DNA of 38,414 nucleotides from NCBI GenBank assembly GCA_016937975.1, contig JAFGVN010000116.1, positions 1-38,414 on the forward strand, read 5' to 3'. The position numbers and the translations under genes are program-made. This document shows, piece by piece, positions 26,579 through 36,819 of the stretch. Every line of letters starts with the position of its first letter. Positions within the stretch are counted from its first letter, which is position 1. Origin of the DNA: Clostridia bacterium (GTDB taxonomy: Bacteria > Bacillota > Clostridia > Peptostreptococcales > Acidaminobacteraceae). The notes under the pieces were generated by a model that saw only the letters and a program-made list of their open reading frames with translations, did no database searches and was not told where the DNA came from.

Positions 26579-26607
26579 AGAATAATCTAAAATTAAGAAA
26601 TTGTTAA
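26579..26607 (-). promoter_or_regulatory. Weak promoter candidate for the GNAT-A2M-MEMO unit
   Basis: On the minus strand, TTAACA (26602-26607), a 17-base spacer and TATTCT (26579-26584), giving five and four consensus matches. It lies in the 165-base gap after the pulA terminator, the only place for this unit's own promoter. Other weak combinations exist. Confidence 0.3.
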
Positions 26608-26687
26608 TATCTATTCCCATTGTATCAAATGGATATCACTTGTAGAAGTATTTGGAAATTTTCTTAATAATTGTCATGCAAATGAAA

Positions 26688-26714
26688 TAAAAAAATACCA
26701 ATATGAATTGGCAT
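26688..26714 (-). terminator. Rho-independent terminator of the glycogen operon
   Basis: Eight-base arms ATGCCAAT and ATTGGTAT (one G-U pair) with a four-base loop (26695-26714) lie 12 bases past the pulA stop. A run of seven or more T follows on the minus strand. Confidence 0.8.
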
Positions 26715-26726
26715 CTTTCTTTATTT

Positions 26727-28592
26727 TTAAATTTTATATTCTTTATCTGGAGTGGATACAAAAACAGCTGTTGAGAGTTTTGGAACAATCCAATTATGGT
26801 CTACAATTTTAACGTTTTCCTCATAATACAAAGCCCCATCAATTCTTAAATCAATACCCTCTTCAGGTATTAAGACTTGAGAGTATCCACCATTAAAGAC
26901 CATCTTAATCTTTTTATAATCTGTTGAAAAAGGACTCTCAATGTCATAGTGAATGACATCCCCTTGAGATACAACAATTGTAATGGCTTTTTTTATAGCT
27001 TCAGGATCTTCTAGTTCGAAAACTCTTTGAGATTTTCTAAATTCAATTAAAGTCTTTACATAATCATAAACATGTCTAAACTTACTTTTATTTTCCCAAT
27101 GAATTCTGTTCACGTGATAACTACTTTTATAACTGTTATGATCACCATATTTGCTTCTTAAAAATTCTGTTCCAGCTTGCAAAAAAGGAATGCCGAAGGA
27201 CAATAAGATTAATGAAAGGGACAAAGCATTCATATTCTGTTTGTCTTCAAAAGTAGCTGTTGGAAATGCCTTAGAGAACTTATCCATTAATATCAAGTTG
27301 TCATGACTCGAAACATAATTAATGGTCTCAGATGCTTTTTTTGTAAATCCTATAATTTCTTTTGAAAATGAAATACTGCCAAAACATCCTGCGTATACAT
27401 CATCTTTCCGATATTTACCATGACCTACAAACCCTGAATCACTGCCATCGTTACTACCTTTTATTGCATTTCTAAAATCATCATTGAACAACGCTATATT
27501 CTTTTGTTTACCTTTTTTAAATTGCTTTTCATCAGGCAAACCACTTGGACCTCCTGTCCATGGTTCTCCATAAAGGATTAAATCAGGCTTAATAGCTCTT
27601 AGTTCCTTTTGCATTTGTTCCACAAAGTTAATATCGTATAATGCCATTAAATCAAATCTAAAGCCGTCAACTTTATATGTGTTCAACCAAAATTTCAAGG
27701 AATCAATAATAAATCTTCCTACATAAGGGTGTTCAGTATCAAGTTCATTTCCGCAACCTGAGCCATTGTAAAAAATATCCTCATGGGTTCTATGGAAAAC
27801 ATAGGGCATTAGTCGATGAAAATTAGAAGTTCCACCAAAATAAGTATGGTTATAAACCACATCTAAGACCACTCTAATGTCTAACTCATGCAGGGTTTGA
27901 ATCAAGGTTTTAAGTTCCAGTATTCGACATTTTGGATCATCTGGATCTGAAGCATAACTGCCTTCAGGTGCATTATACAAGTAAGGATCATATCCCCAGT
28001 TATATCCTTTTTCATCATAATCATTTACGGTGATAAAGTCATAAATTGGCAATAAATGTACATGAGTAATCCCTAGATCAATTAAATGATCAATACCAAT
28101 AACTTGATTCTTATAGGTCAATCCTCTTTCTGTAAAGGCAGCATACTTCCCTTTGTTTTCAAAAGGGACTTCCTCGCCACTTGAAAAATCATTGACATGA
28201 AGTTCATATAAAATGGATTGAGTAAAAGGAATGGTTTTTGGAACTTCATGGTCTAAAAATCCTACAGGATTTATAGTATTGGCATCAAGAATTGCACCTT
28301 TTGTACTGTTGGCATTTGCGCTATGTACATAAGGATCCACAATTTCATAATGATCATCAATTAAATAAGTATAAAATTGACCTTCTAAGTCTTCTTCAAT
28401 TTTGAATCGCCAGATATCGAATTTTTCTTTTACCATTTCATAGGTTTTAAATCTAACTGCTCCTGCAGTCCTGTAAATTCTGAGTTGAATTTTTTTGGAA
28501 GAAGGAGACCAAATGCAAAATTGCGTTTGACCTCCTTGCAAGGTAACCCCATATCTTTCATTCAACACTTGTTCAGGAATTGAATTATTCAT
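26727..28592 (-). CDS. pulA: Type I pullulanase (glycogen debranching)
   Basis: The enzyme hydrolyses alpha-1,6 branch links in glycogen or limit dextrin. The 621-residue protein has an N-terminal CBM48-like domain (about 10-110, VTLQGGQTQFCIWSPSSK) and a GH13_14 catalytic barrel. Signature motifs are YNWGYDPYLYNAPEGSYA, DVVYNHTYFGG, the nucleophile in GFRFDLMALYD (Asp near 313), the acid/base in LYGEPWTGG (Glu near 340), and VSSHDN (Asp near 430). There is no signal peptide, so it is intracellular, which fits glycogen breakdown with GlgP, 12 bases upstream. The ribosome binding site is weak (AGAGAAG). It is the last gene of the glycogen operon. Confidence 0.94.
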   Translation of the reverse strand: MNNSIPEQVLNERYGVTLQGGQTQFCIWSPSSKKIQLRIYRTAGAVRFKTYEMVKEKFDIWRFKIEEDLEGQFYTYLIDDHYEIVDPYVHSANANSTKGAILDANTINPVGFLDHEVPKTIPFTQSILYELHVNDFSSGEEVPFENKGKYAAFTERGLTYKNQVIGIDHLIDLGITHVHLLPIYDFITVNDYDEKGYNWGYDPYLYNAPEGSYASDPDDPKCRILELKTLIQTLHELDIRVVLDVVYNHTYFGGTSNFHRLMPYVFHRTHEDIFYNGSGCGNELDTEHPYVGRFIIDSLKFWLNTYKVDGFRFDLMALYDINFVEQMQKELRAIKPDLILYGEPWTGGPSGLPDEKQFKKGKQKNIALFNDDFRNAIKGSNDGSDSGFVGHGKYRKDDVYAGCFGSISFSKEIIGFTKKASETINYVSSHDNLILMDKFSKAFPTATFEDKQNMNALSLSLILLSFGIPFLQAGTEFLRSKYGDHNSYKSSYHVNRIHWENKSKFRHVYDYVKTLIEFRKSQRVFELEDPEAIKKAITIVVSQGDVIHYDIESPFSTDYKKIKMVFNGGYSQVLIPEEGIDLRIDGALYYEENVKIVDHNWIVPKLSTAVFVSTPDKEYKI

Positions 28593-28604
28593 ATTCTTCT
28601 CTTT

Positions 28605-31013
28605 CTATTTTGGTACACGATCGACTTCCCAAATGCCAGTTGCATATTCTTGTATGGTCTTGTCACTGGAGAAGAAGCCTGAATGAGCAATATTGGTAAT
28701 TACCATCTCAGACCATCGATCTTCATCTAAATAATAGCCATCTATTCTCTTTTGAGCTTTTGCATAAGAATCGAAATCCTTTAATACAAAATATTCATCA
28801 GAGTAAACCAATGAGTCATATATAATTTGAAATTCTTCTGAGTCTTCTCCTAAGAATCCATTTATTAATTGTTCCAATACTTTTTTAAGTCTTGGATCGC
28901 CTTCTATAATCTCATGGGTATTGTACTCATGAGTTTCATACAATCCATAGACTTCTTCTTCTGTCAAACCGAACAACACAATATTATCTGTACCAACTTG
29001 TTCATGAATCTCAACATTTGCACCATCAAGTGTTGCAATGGTAACAGCGCCATTCATCATGAATTTCATGTTGCCCGTTCCAGAAGCTTCTTTGGTAGTC
29101 GTTGAGATCTGCTCACTGACATCTGCTGCAGGAATTAATATTTCTGCCAAAGAAACGCCATAATTCTCCAGGAATACAACTTTTAGTTTATCTTTAATCC
29201 TCGTATCGTTGTTAATCTTTTCAGCTACAGTGTTTATAAGTTTTATAGTTTGTTTTGCAATATAATAACTCGGTGCCGCCTTTGCTGCAAAAATAAAGGT
29301 TCTCGGTACAAAGGACATATCAGGATTCTCAACGAGTTGATTGTACAAATACATAATATGCAGTACATTTAAAGTCTGTCTTTTATATTCATGCAATCTT
29401 TTGGCATGGACATCAAAAATGGAATCAGGGTTAACCACAATATTATTGTGTTTTAAAATATATGCGGCTAATGCTCGTTTCTTCTGTTGTTTGACTTCAA
29501 ATATTTTCTCTCTAAATTCATGATTGTGTACATACTTCATTAAATCTCTTAATCTCTGAGGGTCTCTAATCCAATAATCACCAATATAATCCGTTATAAG
29601 TTTGGATAACTCCGGATTGGAATTTAACAACCATCTTCTATGGGTAATGCCATTGGTCTTGTTGTTGAACTTACCAGGGTAAATATCATAGAAGCACTTT
29701 AACTCTTTATTTTTTAGTATCTCTGTATGAAGTCTAGCAACACCATTAATGGAATGACTCCCTACAATAGCCAAATGGGCCATTCTGATTTCACCATTGC
29801 CTACAATTGCCATTTCATTGATATGGGATTGAGGCTTATTGTATTTCTCAATGAGATCTAAGCAGAAACGACGGTTAATCTCCTCAATAATCATAAAAAT
29901 TCTTGGCAAAAGTTGAGAAAACATTGGAATTGGCCAACGTTCAAGTGCTTCTGACAAAATAGTATGATTCGTATAGGAACATGTTTTTTCCGTGATACTC
30001 CAAGCTTCATCCCAACCTAATTTTTCTTCATCCATTAAGATACGCATCAACTCTGGAACCGCCATACTTGGATGGGTATCGTTTATATGAATGGAAATAT
30101 AATCATACAATTTATTCACTGGTTTTTCAAGCTTTTTGAAGGACCTTAGGATTCCTTGAAGCCCTGCAGATACAAAAAAATATTCCTGCTTCAAACGTAG
30201 AATCTTACCTTCGTCATAACTATCGTTTGGATATAAAACCTGGGAAATAGACTCCACATCATACTTCTTCTTGAAGGCATCAATGTATTCACCACGTGAA
30301 AAACTACTGTAATCAAAGCCTCTGTTAACGGTTTGTGCTGACCATAGTCTCAACGTATTAACCGTTTTATTATGGTAACCAACAATAGGTGTATCGTATG
30401 GTACTGCAAGGACTGGCGATGTATTAATGGTTTTATAAACACCATCCTCTATAATAACTTCACCATAAAAATGGACTTCTACTGCCTTGTCTTCTTTCTT
30501 GACTTCCCAGACATTTCTATTGTGCAGCCAACGATCTGGAAACTCAACCTGATAACCATTGATTATTTTTTGTTCAAACAAACCATAGTTATAACGTATA
30601 CCACAACCGTGACCAGGAATAGCCAAAGCTGCCATAGAATCTAAAAAACATGCTGCCAATCGCCCTAGGCCACCATTACCCAAACCCTGGTCTTTTTCAA
30701 TTTCAGCCACATCTTCCAGATCAAAACCAAGATCTTCAAATACTTCCTTAGCAATATCCAAATAGCCAGTGTTTATCAAATTGTTAATAAGGAATTTACC
30801 CGTTAAAAATTCAATGGAAAAGTAAAAAACTTGTTTTGAAGCTTTATCGTTGTATCGCTCGTTTGTTTCCACCCAATGCTTTGTAGCGTATTCTCTCACT
30901 AAACTCGCTAAGGCATGATATTTATCCCACCTTGAAGCTTCTTCTATTGTTCGGCCACTTTTATTGGTCAGTTTATTGATATAATCTTCTTTAAAAGCCG
31001 CTTTTGATTTCAT
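28605..31013 (-). CDS. glgP: Glycogen/alpha-glucan phosphorylase
   Basis: GlgP releases glucose 1-phosphate from the non-reducing ends of glycogen. The 802-residue protein (GT35) matches the family length of about 800. Visible motifs: FSIEFLTGKFL near 70, LGNGGLGRLAACFLDS, HINDTHPSMAVPELMR, TNHTILSEALERWP, and the PLP site EASGTGNMKFMMNGA with the cofactor lysine near 649. AAGGTG precedes the ATG. It lies 10 bases after glgA and 12 before pulA, so the two breakdown enzymes are adjacent. No sign of truncation. Confidence 0.97.
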   Translation of the reverse strand: MKSKAAFKEDYINKLTNKSGRTIEEASRWDKYHALASLVREYATKHWVETNERYNDKASKQVFYFSIEFLTGKFLINNLINTGYLDIAKEVFEDLGFDLEDVAEIEKDQGLGNGGLGRLAACFLDSMAALAIPGHGCGIRYNYGLFEQKIINGYQVEFPDRWLHNRNVWEVKKEDKAVEVHFYGEVIIEDGVYKTINTSPVLAVPYDTPIVGYHNKTVNTLRLWSAQTVNRGFDYSSFSRGEYIDAFKKKYDVESISQVLYPNDSYDEGKILRLKQEYFFVSAGLQGILRSFKKLEKPVNKLYDYISIHINDTHPSMAVPELMRILMDEEKLGWDEAWSITEKTCSYTNHTILSEALERWPIPMFSQLLPRIFMIIEEINRRFCLDLIEKYNKPQSHINEMAIVGNGEIRMAHLAIVGSHSINGVARLHTEILKNKELKCFYDIYPGKFNNKTNGITHRRWLLNSNPELSKLITDYIGDYWIRDPQRLRDLMKYVHNHEFREKIFEVKQQKKRALAAYILKHNNIVVNPDSIFDVHAKRLHEYKRQTLNVLHIMYLYNQLVENPDMSFVPRTFIFAAKAAPSYYIAKQTIKLINTVAEKINNDTRIKDKLKVVFLENYGVSLAEILIPAADVSEQISTTTKEASGTGNMKFMMNGAVTIATLDGANVEIHEQVGTDNIVLFGLTEEEVYGLYETHEYNTHEIIEGDPRLKKVLEQLINGFLGEDSEEFQIIYDSLVYSDEYFVLKDFDSYAKAQKRIDGYYLDEDRWSEMVITNIAHSGFFSSDKTIQEYATGIWEVDRVPK

Positions 31014-31023
31014 ATGTCACCTT

Positions 31024-32439
31024 CTATAAACTCTCGTATAAAGCTTTATAAGCTAAGGCGGACTTTTCCCAAGAGGTATCTAGTCTCATAATTCTTCTTA
31101 CCATTTCACGCCAGTTGGTTTTATCCTCATAAAGTTCTAATGCTCTTTTCACTGCAAACAACATTTCATGGGCATTGTAACTACCAAAACTAAATCCTGT
31201 GCCTTCATTGGTAAACTTGTTATAAGCTTGTACTGTATCTCGTAATCCACCAGTTTCTCTTACAATTGGTACCGTACCATATCTTTGTGCAATCATTTGA
31301 CTAAGACCACAGGGTTCAAATAAACTTGGCATTAAAAACATATCCGCGCCAGCATAAATTTTATGAGCCAAAGGTTCATCAAAACCAATATATACTGCTA
31401 AATTTTCATAATGAGCAGAGAAATGAGACAACATGTCTTCATATTTCTTTTCACCAGTTCCCAAAACAACCAATTGTACATCAAGTTGAAGCATCTCTTC
31501 AATGATCCGCTCTACTAAATCCAAACCCTTTTGATCTGCCAGTCTGGTAATCATGGCTATAAGGGGAGCTTTCGACTTTTTAAGATGCATTAATTCCTGT
31601 AAATCCTTTTTATTTTCAGCTTTCTTTGAGGAATTCTTATCATTGTAATGGGTTGTGATATTAGGATCTGTTTCAGGATTGTATATGCCAAAATCTATAC
31701 CATTTAAAATACCATGGAGCTTATATTCTTGATTTCTAATTAAATCATGAAGTTGTTCTCCGAAATAGGGTTCCTTGATTTCAGTAGCATAGGTTTCACT
31801 CACTGTCGTTACAGCATCAGAGAAAGTAATGCCACTTTTCATAAAATTGACATTGCCATAAAATTCTACAGCACCTGAATTAAACTCACTTAAATCCATA
31901 TTTAGCAGTTCACCCATCACTTTAGGATCAAAAATGCCTTGATATCTTAAATTGTGAATGGTGAAGACTGTTTTAATCTTTTGAAATTTTTCTACATGAC
32001 TGTAATGCTTTTTCATTAAAAGAGGAATCATGGCTGTATGCCAATCATTGATATGAATAATATCCGGTTCAAAGTCAATGGCATTTAAAACCTCAAGAAC
32101 ACCTCTACAAAAGTATGAATATCTTTCACCATCATCATAATGACCATAAATACCTTCTCTTTTAAAATAGTATTCATTGTCAATGAACAAATACTCCATA
32201 CCCTCATAAATAGTTCTACTTAATCCTAAATACTGCTTACGCCAACCCACTTCGACTTCCAAGTTCATCAAATGTTCTTCATCGACATTTACGGCTTTGT
32301 TGTGAAAATTCCTTGAAGTGATGATTTTAACCTCTACACCTTCTTGAATTAAAGCTTTTGGCAAGGCATAAGCAACGTCCGCAAGTCCACCTGTTTTTGA
32401 AAAAGGTACAACTTCAGCTGATACAAATAATACTTTCAT
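31024..32439 (-). CDS. glgA: Glycogen synthase (ADP-glucose type)
   Basis: GlgA extends alpha-1,4-glucan chains from ADP-glucose. The 471-residue GT5 protein has the N-terminal ADP-glucose motif SKTGGLADVAYALPKAL (KxGG at about 15-18), the HINDWHTAMIPLLMKK block, TIHNLRYQGIF, NGIDFGIYNPETD, and the C-terminal SLFEPCGLSQMIAQRYGTVPIVRETGGLRDTV region with the conserved Glu. GGAGG lies four bases before the ATG. It follows glgD by 11 bases. Confidence 0.97.
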   Translation of the reverse strand: MKVLFVSAEVVPFSKTGGLADVAYALPKALIQEGVEVKIITSRNFHNKAVNVDEEHLMNLEVEVGWRKQYLGLSRTIYEGMEYLFIDNEYYFKREGIYGHYDDGERYSYFCRGVLEVLNAIDFEPDIIHINDWHTAMIPLLMKKHYSHVEKFQKIKTVFTIHNLRYQGIFDPKVMGELLNMDLSEFNSGAVEFYGNVNFMKSGITFSDAVTTVSETYATEIKEPYFGEQLHDLIRNQEYKLHGILNGIDFGIYNPETDPNITTHYNDKNSSKKAENKKDLQELMHLKKSKAPLIAMITRLADQKGLDLVERIIEEMLQLDVQLVVLGTGEKKYEDMLSHFSAHYENLAVYIGFDEPLAHKIYAGADMFLMPSLFEPCGLSQMIAQRYGTVPIVRETGGLRDTVQAYNKFTNEGTGFSFGSYNAHEMLFAVKRALELYEDKTNWREMVRRIMRLDTSWEKSALAYKALYESL

Positions 32440-32450
32440 AGGTCCTCCAT

Positions 32451-33569
32451 TTATACCTTCGAATTTTTAGCAATGACAAAAGGATGCTCAACATCACCAT
32501 TAAAAACTCTTTTTTCACTTACATCTACATTTTTATCTAATATCATGTAATTAATATTGGCAGTTTCACCAATTTCACAGTTCTGCATAATCACTGAATT
32601 TCTGACTATAGCACCTTTTTTTACATGTACACCACGAGATAAAACTGAATTTTCAACGACCCCTTCTATGATACAACCAGAACTTACTAAGGCGTTTGAA
32701 GTATATGAATCATCGGCATAGAAGGTTGAGGGTTCATCTTTTATTTTTGTATAAATCAATGCATCAGAATGGAATAACTCTTCTTGCACTTCAGGTAACA
32801 GCATATCCATATTCGCCTTATAATAATTCTGTATCGAGTTAATACAAGCCAAATATCCTTCAAAGGCAAATCCTTTAATATCTAATTCTCCTATTTGTTT
32901 GAATATTGCTTGTTTTAAAAAATCAACATCCCCTAAGTGAATGGATTCTTCAATGAGTTCAACTAGAAGTTCGCGCTTCATGATATACATTTCCAAGGAT
33001 ACATTGTAAAATTTCTTTTTGCCTAAGTTCTTACCAATGCTAATGATACTGTCATTTTCATCAATGTTTACGGTATCACAATCTATAAATCTTCTGACAT
33101 GATTGTTCATTCTCTTATAAAGTACTGTTATATCAGCACCTGTTTCTTTGTGATACTCCAACATAGGTAAAAAATCCACATTGCAAACCATGTAACTTCT
33201 GGTTAACAAAACATACTCTTGCTTTGAACCTTTAATAAAACCAAGCATACTGTTAAATATTTCAATATCACCTTTTTTTTGAACAATATCAATAGATGAT
33301 GCTTCTGGATGAAAATAATACAAGCCATCTTTCTTACGATCTAAATCCCAATATTTTCCTGAACCTACATGGTCATATAATGATCTTGCCTTTCCCTGTG
33401 TACAAATTGCAATATTACTCATACCACTATTCACCATGTTGGATAAAATAAAGTCTATGACACGATAACGACCACCAATTGGAATGGAACCAATCGTTCT
33501 AATCTCTGTTAAACTTTTTAACTTTTCTGTTGAAGCGCTTAAATTGATAATCCCCATTAATTCATTCAT
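32451..33569 (-). CDS. glgD: GlgD, non-catalytic glucose-1-phosphate adenylyltransferase subunit
   Basis: GlgD partners GlgC in Firmicutes to form the ADP-glucose pyrophosphorylase heteromer; GlgD is mainly regulatory. The 372-residue protein keeps the nucleotidyltransferase fold (IPIGGRYRVIDFILSNMVNSG) and the C-terminal left-handed beta-helix (SNALVSSGCIIEGVVENSVLSRGVHVKKGA). The catalytic loop GGxGSRL of GlgC is replaced by a sequence around LSASTEKLKSL, and the metal-site GDHIYNMDY by SYMVCNVDF, so it should not be catalytic by itself. AGGAG lies six bases before the ATG. It follows glgC by nine bases. Confidence 0.95.
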   Translation of the reverse strand: MNELMGIINLSASTEKLKSLTEIRTIGSIPIGGRYRVIDFILSNMVNSGMSNIAICTQGKARSLYDHVGSGKYWDLDRKKDGLYYFHPEASSIDIVQKKGDIEIFNSMLGFIKGSKQEYVLLTRSYMVCNVDFLPMLEYHKETGADITVLYKRMNNHVRRFIDCDTVNIDENDSIISIGKNLGKKKFYNVSLEMYIMKRELLVELIEESIHLGDVDFLKQAIFKQIGELDIKGFAFEGYLACINSIQNYYKANMDMLLPEVQEELFHSDALIYTKIKDEPSTFYADDSYTSNALVSSGCIIEGVVENSVLSRGVHVKKGAIVRNSVIMQNCEIGETANINYMILDKNVDVSEKRVFNGDVEHPFVIAKNSKV

Positions 33570-33578
33570 AATCTACTC

Positions 33579-34703
33579 CTATTCTCCTGTAACCAATATA
33601 ACTTCCTTATCGTTGCCTTTAACTACAGTATTGTCTTTTACAACAACACCACTCATGACGATGGTTTTATAAAGGTGAACACCATCTTCAATCACAGCAT
33701 CTGGCATAATAACAGAAGATTCAATTACAGAATTGGCACCAATCTTTACTTTGGTTGAGATAATTGAATTCTTAACACTGCCTTTAATGATACAGCCATC
33801 GTTGACAATTGACTTCTCCACATTAGCTTGTGGCGCAATATATTGAGGCGGACTAATGGTGTTGGCTGAGTAAATTTTCCATTTAGGATTGAACAGGTCC
33901 AAATCAGACTCTGGATTAAGTAAATCCATATTCGCTTCCCATAAACTTTCCACTGTACCTACATCTCTCCAATATCCTGAATACTCGTAGGAAAAGACAT
34001 CTGCATTTTCATTGACGAGTTTAGGAATAATATTTTTGCCAAAGTCATTTTTAGAATCAGGATTATTTTCGTCTTCAATTAAAGCCTCTCTTAACAGAGC
34101 CCAATTAAAAATATAAATTCCCATTGAAGCCATGGTACTTTTCGGATTTTTTGGTTTTTCCTCGAAGTCATAAATTCTGTCTGATTCATCAGAGCTTAGA
34201 ATCCCAAAACGCTGTGCTTCTTCAAAAGTAACCTCTTTGACAGCAATGGTTACTTCTGCTTTTTTCTTTTTATGAAAAGCCAGCATTTTCGCATAATCCA
34301 TATTGTAAATATGGTCACCAGATAAAATTAAAATATATTCTGGTTCATATCGATCAATAAATGAAATATTTTCATAAATGGCATTGGCTGTACCTTTATA
34401 CCATCTTCCACCTGAACGGTTATAGTATGGCGGCAATACACGTACACCACCATGTTGTCTGTCTAAATCCCATGGACTACCAATACCAATGTGTGAATTT
34501 AACACATACGGCTCATATTGAGTTAAAATACCTACAGTATCAATTTCAGAGTTAGCACAATTACTTAAAGCAAAATCTATAATACGATATTTTCCCCCAA
34601 AAGGAACTGCTGGTTTAGCAATCTTATGGGTCATTTCTTTTAGTCTGGATCCTTGACCACCTGCAAGAATCATTGCCATGATTTCTTTTTTAAATTTACT
34701 CAT
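33579..34703 (-). CDS. glgC: Glucose-1-phosphate adenylyltransferase (catalytic subunit GlgC)
   Basis: GlgC makes ADP-glucose from glucose 1-phosphate and ATP, the committed step of glycogen synthesis. The 374-residue protein has [49 protein letters not shown] (metal Asp), [29 protein letters not shown] and a C-terminal beta-helix. A longer frame reaches 34754 inside glgB. I chose the ATG at 34703 because [16 protein letters not shown] is a normal N-terminus, AGGAG lies seven bases upstream, and it overlaps the glgB stop by eight bases (ATGAGTAA), which suggests translational coupling. Confidence 0.95.
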   Translation of the reverse strand: MSKFKKEIMAMILAGGQGSRLKEMTHKIAKPAVPFGGKYRIIDFALSNCANSEIDTVGILTQYEPYVLNSHIGIGSPWDLDRQHGGVRVLPPYYNRSGGRWYKGTANAIYENISFIDRYEPEYILILSGDHIYNMDYAKMLAFHKKKKAEVTIAVKEVTFEEAQRFGILSSDESDRIYDFEEKPKNPKSTMASMGIYIFNWALLREALIEDENNPDSKNDFGKNIIPKLVNENADVFSYEYSGYWRDVGTVESLWEANMDLLNPESDLDLFNPKWKIYSANTISPPQYIAPQANVEKSIVNDGCIIKGSVKNSIISTKVKIGANSVIESSVIMPDAVIEDGVHLYKTIVMSGVVVKDNTVVKGNDKEVILVTGE

Positions 34704-36576
34704 ATGTCTTCTCCTCATGGAATTTAAAGTATAAAGTTGACAATGGTGGAACATCCACTGAAATGGATTGTGGTCTACCGTGTTTAGGGACTTTTACAGA
34801 TTCAACTAGGCTTGTTTTGCCATAGCCTGAACCACCATATTTTTCATCATCGGTGTTTAATACAAGTTCATAGGCTCCCATATGAGGAACACCTAATTCA
34901 AAATCATCATAAACTTGTGGTGTAAAGTTACAAATTACAAGAATATGATCATTCTGATCTCCATTTCTAACAAAAGAGATGATACTCTGCTCTGCATTGG
35001 CATAATCGATCCATTCAAAACCTTTATACTGATCATCATTCAGCCAGAATGATGGTTCATTTAAATAAAAATGGTTTATTTCTTCTACACAGTTTTCTAG
35101 ACGCTTATGTTTATCATAATCTCTTAAAAACCAATCAATCTCTCTTTCATAATTCCATTCAATATACTGTCCCAGTTCCCCTCCCATGAAAAGAAGTTTC
35201 TTTCCTGGATAGGCATACATATAACCATAGAACATTCTTAGATTAGCAAATTGTTGCCAGTAATCACCTGGCATTTTATTTAAGAGTGATTTCTTGCCAT
35301 GTACCACTTCATCATGGGACATCGGTAAAATAAAGTTCTCCGTAAAAGCATACATGATAGAAAAAGTTATAGCCTTATGAAGATCACGTCTCTCATGATA
35401 ATCTGCTTCTATGTACTCCAACATATCATTCATCCAACCCATGTTCCACTTAAAGTTAAAACCTAATCCACCATCATGTATCGGACGAGTAACCATTGGC
35501 CATGCTGAAGACTCTTCAGCCATCATCAACACATCCGGATATAAGGCAAAAATTTCCTTGTTGAGCTTTTGAAGAAACTTAACAGCATATTCATTGACTT
35601 CGCTATGATCCGTTGTATACCCTTGATACAACATGAAAGCTACTGCGTCTACCCTCAAACCATCAATGTGGAATTTTTCAAGTAGAAACATGGCATTTGA
35701 AATCAAGAAGGACTGCACTTGGGTTTTGGCATAATCAAAATTCGTAGTTCCCCAAAGTGCATTGTCTGAGAACTTCAAGTCAATGTGCTCATATTGCTCT
35801 GTCCCATCAAATCGCCGTAAACCGTGTTCATCATTACAGAAATGACAAGGTACCCAATCCAACAACACCCCTATATCAGCTTGATGACAGGCATCAACAA
35901 AAGCCATGAAATCATGTGGTGTACCATAACGTGATGTAATACTAAAATATCCAGTAGCTTGATATCCCCACGAACCATCAAAAGGATGTTCTGACAAAGG
36001 CATAATTTCTACGTGGGTATAACCGTGTTTTTTCAAATGTGGAATTAAAAGATCGATTAATTCTAAATAGGTTGGAATCCTATCATCAACGTACTTCCAA
36101 GAACCCATATGTAATTCATAAATATTTAAGGGTGATTTAAAATAATTTTTCTTTTTCCTTTTTCTCAACCAATTTTGATCGTTCCAATGAAAACCCTTTA
36201 AATCATATGTCCTTGATGCTGTATTAGGTTTCACTTCAGAATAGAAAGCATAAGGATCTGATTTCAAGGTAATTTGTCCCATTTGACTCTCTACTGCATA
36301 TTTATATAAGCTTAAAGCTTCTAAGTTTGGAACAAACAAATGAAAGAAGCCAGTTTCTTCAACTGGTAACATAAAATCAGCATTGATATCCCAACCGTTG
36401 AAATCACCAACAAGACGCACTGATTTTGCGTGAGGTGCCCATAAGGTAAATTCAACACCAGGGACTTTATCTCTTGTTCTAAAATGAGCACCTATGAAAT
36501 TATAACTTTTGTAGTTCTCGCCTTTATTGAATAAATAAATATCCAAGGCATTTCTTTTTAATAATTTTTTAACCAT
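34696..36576 (-). CDS. glgB: 1,4-alpha-glucan branching enzyme
   Basis: GlgB introduces alpha-1,6 branches into glycogen. The 626-residue protein has an N-terminal CBM48 domain (about 25-115, [21 protein letters not shown]), a GH13_9 barrel with [26 protein letters not shown] and [10 protein letters not shown], the nucleophile in [12 protein letters not shown] (Asp near 307), the acid/base in [10 protein letters not shown] (Glu near 353), and [11 protein letters not shown] (near 420). A C-terminal beta domain completes it. GAGG precedes the ATG by seven bases. It is the first gene of the glycogen operon, just downstream of a predicted promoter. Confidence 0.97.
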   Translation of the reverse strand: MVKKLLKRNALDIYLFNKGENYKSYNFIGAHFRTRDKVPGVEFTLWAPHAKSVRLVGDFNGWDINADFMLPVEETGFFHLFVPNLEALSLYKYAVESQMGQITLKSDPYAFYSEVKPNTASRTYDLKGFHWNDQNWLRKRKKKNYFKSPLNIYELHMGSWKYVDDRIPTYLELIDLLIPHLKKHGYTHVEIMPLSEHPFDGSWGYQATGYFSITSRYGTPHDFMAFVDACHQADIGVLLDWVPCHFCNDEHGLRRFDGTEQYEHIDLKFSDNALWGTTNFDYAKTQVQSFLISNAMFLLEKFHIDGLRVDAVAFMLYQGYTTDHSEVNEYAVKFLQKLNKEIFALYPDVLMMAEESSAWPMVTRPIHDGGLGFNFKWNMGWMNDMLEYIEADYHERRDLHKAITFSIMYAFTENFILPMSHDEVVHGKKSLLNKMPGDYWQQFANLRMFYGYMYAYPGKKLLFMGGELGQYIEWNYEREIDWFLRDYDKHKRLENCVEEINHFYLNEPSFWLNDDQYKGFEWIDYANAEQSIISFVRNGDQNDHILVICNFTPQVYDDFELGVPHMGAYELVLNTDDEKYGGSGYGKTSLVESVKVPKHGRPQSISVDVPPLSTLYFKFHEEKTYE

Positions 36577-36597
36577 CGTAAAACCTCACTTTTTTAT

Positions 36598-36625
36598 ATT
36601 ATATACTGAAAACATTGGTTTTAAA
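36598..36625 (-). promoter_or_regulatory. Promoter candidate for the glycogen operon
   Basis: On the minus strand, TTTAAA (36620-36625), a 16-base spacer and a perfect TATAAT (36598-36603). The implied leader before the glgB ATG is only about 15 bases, so another upstream start is possible. Confidence 0.45.
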
Positions 36626-36658
36626 CGGTTATAGGTAAATATTCTGTAAATTTTGACA

Positions 36659-36674
36659 AGGAAAACGTTGCCTA
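36659..36674 (-). promoter_or_regulatory. Possible CcpA binding (cre-like) site upstream of glgB
   Basis: On the minus strand the 16-mer TAGGCAACGTTTTCCT matches the consensus WTGNNARCGNWWWCAW at 14 of 16 positions, missing in the outer TG and CA. It lies about 35 bases upstream of the predicted -35. Carbon catabolite control of glycogen genes is reasonable, but the site is imperfect. Confidence 0.3.
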
Positions 36675-36752
36675 TTTTTCCTAAAATCTAACAATCACAA
36701 AATTACTGTATTTGCAAGTTATATGCACCAAAATATTTCAAAAAAGAATAGC

Positions 36753-36786
36753 AAAAAGCCTTGTAACTAAAAGGCTACAAGGCTTT
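36753..36786 (-). terminator. Rho-independent terminator after pyrR
   Basis: Perfect 11-base arms AAAGCCTTGTA and TACAAGGCTTT (36755-36786) enclose a 10-base loop, followed by TTTTT on the minus strand. It separates rluD-pyrR from the glycogen operon. Confidence 0.88.
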
Positions 36787-36819
36787 ATATTCTGTTATTT
36801 TTAGTAAGATTTTTTGAAG

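Noticed and set aside
36766-36775. PyrR-binding attenuator after pyrR
   Set aside because: The structure is a simple terminator hairpin; I see no PyrR anti-antiterminator consensus and no pyr gene downstream.
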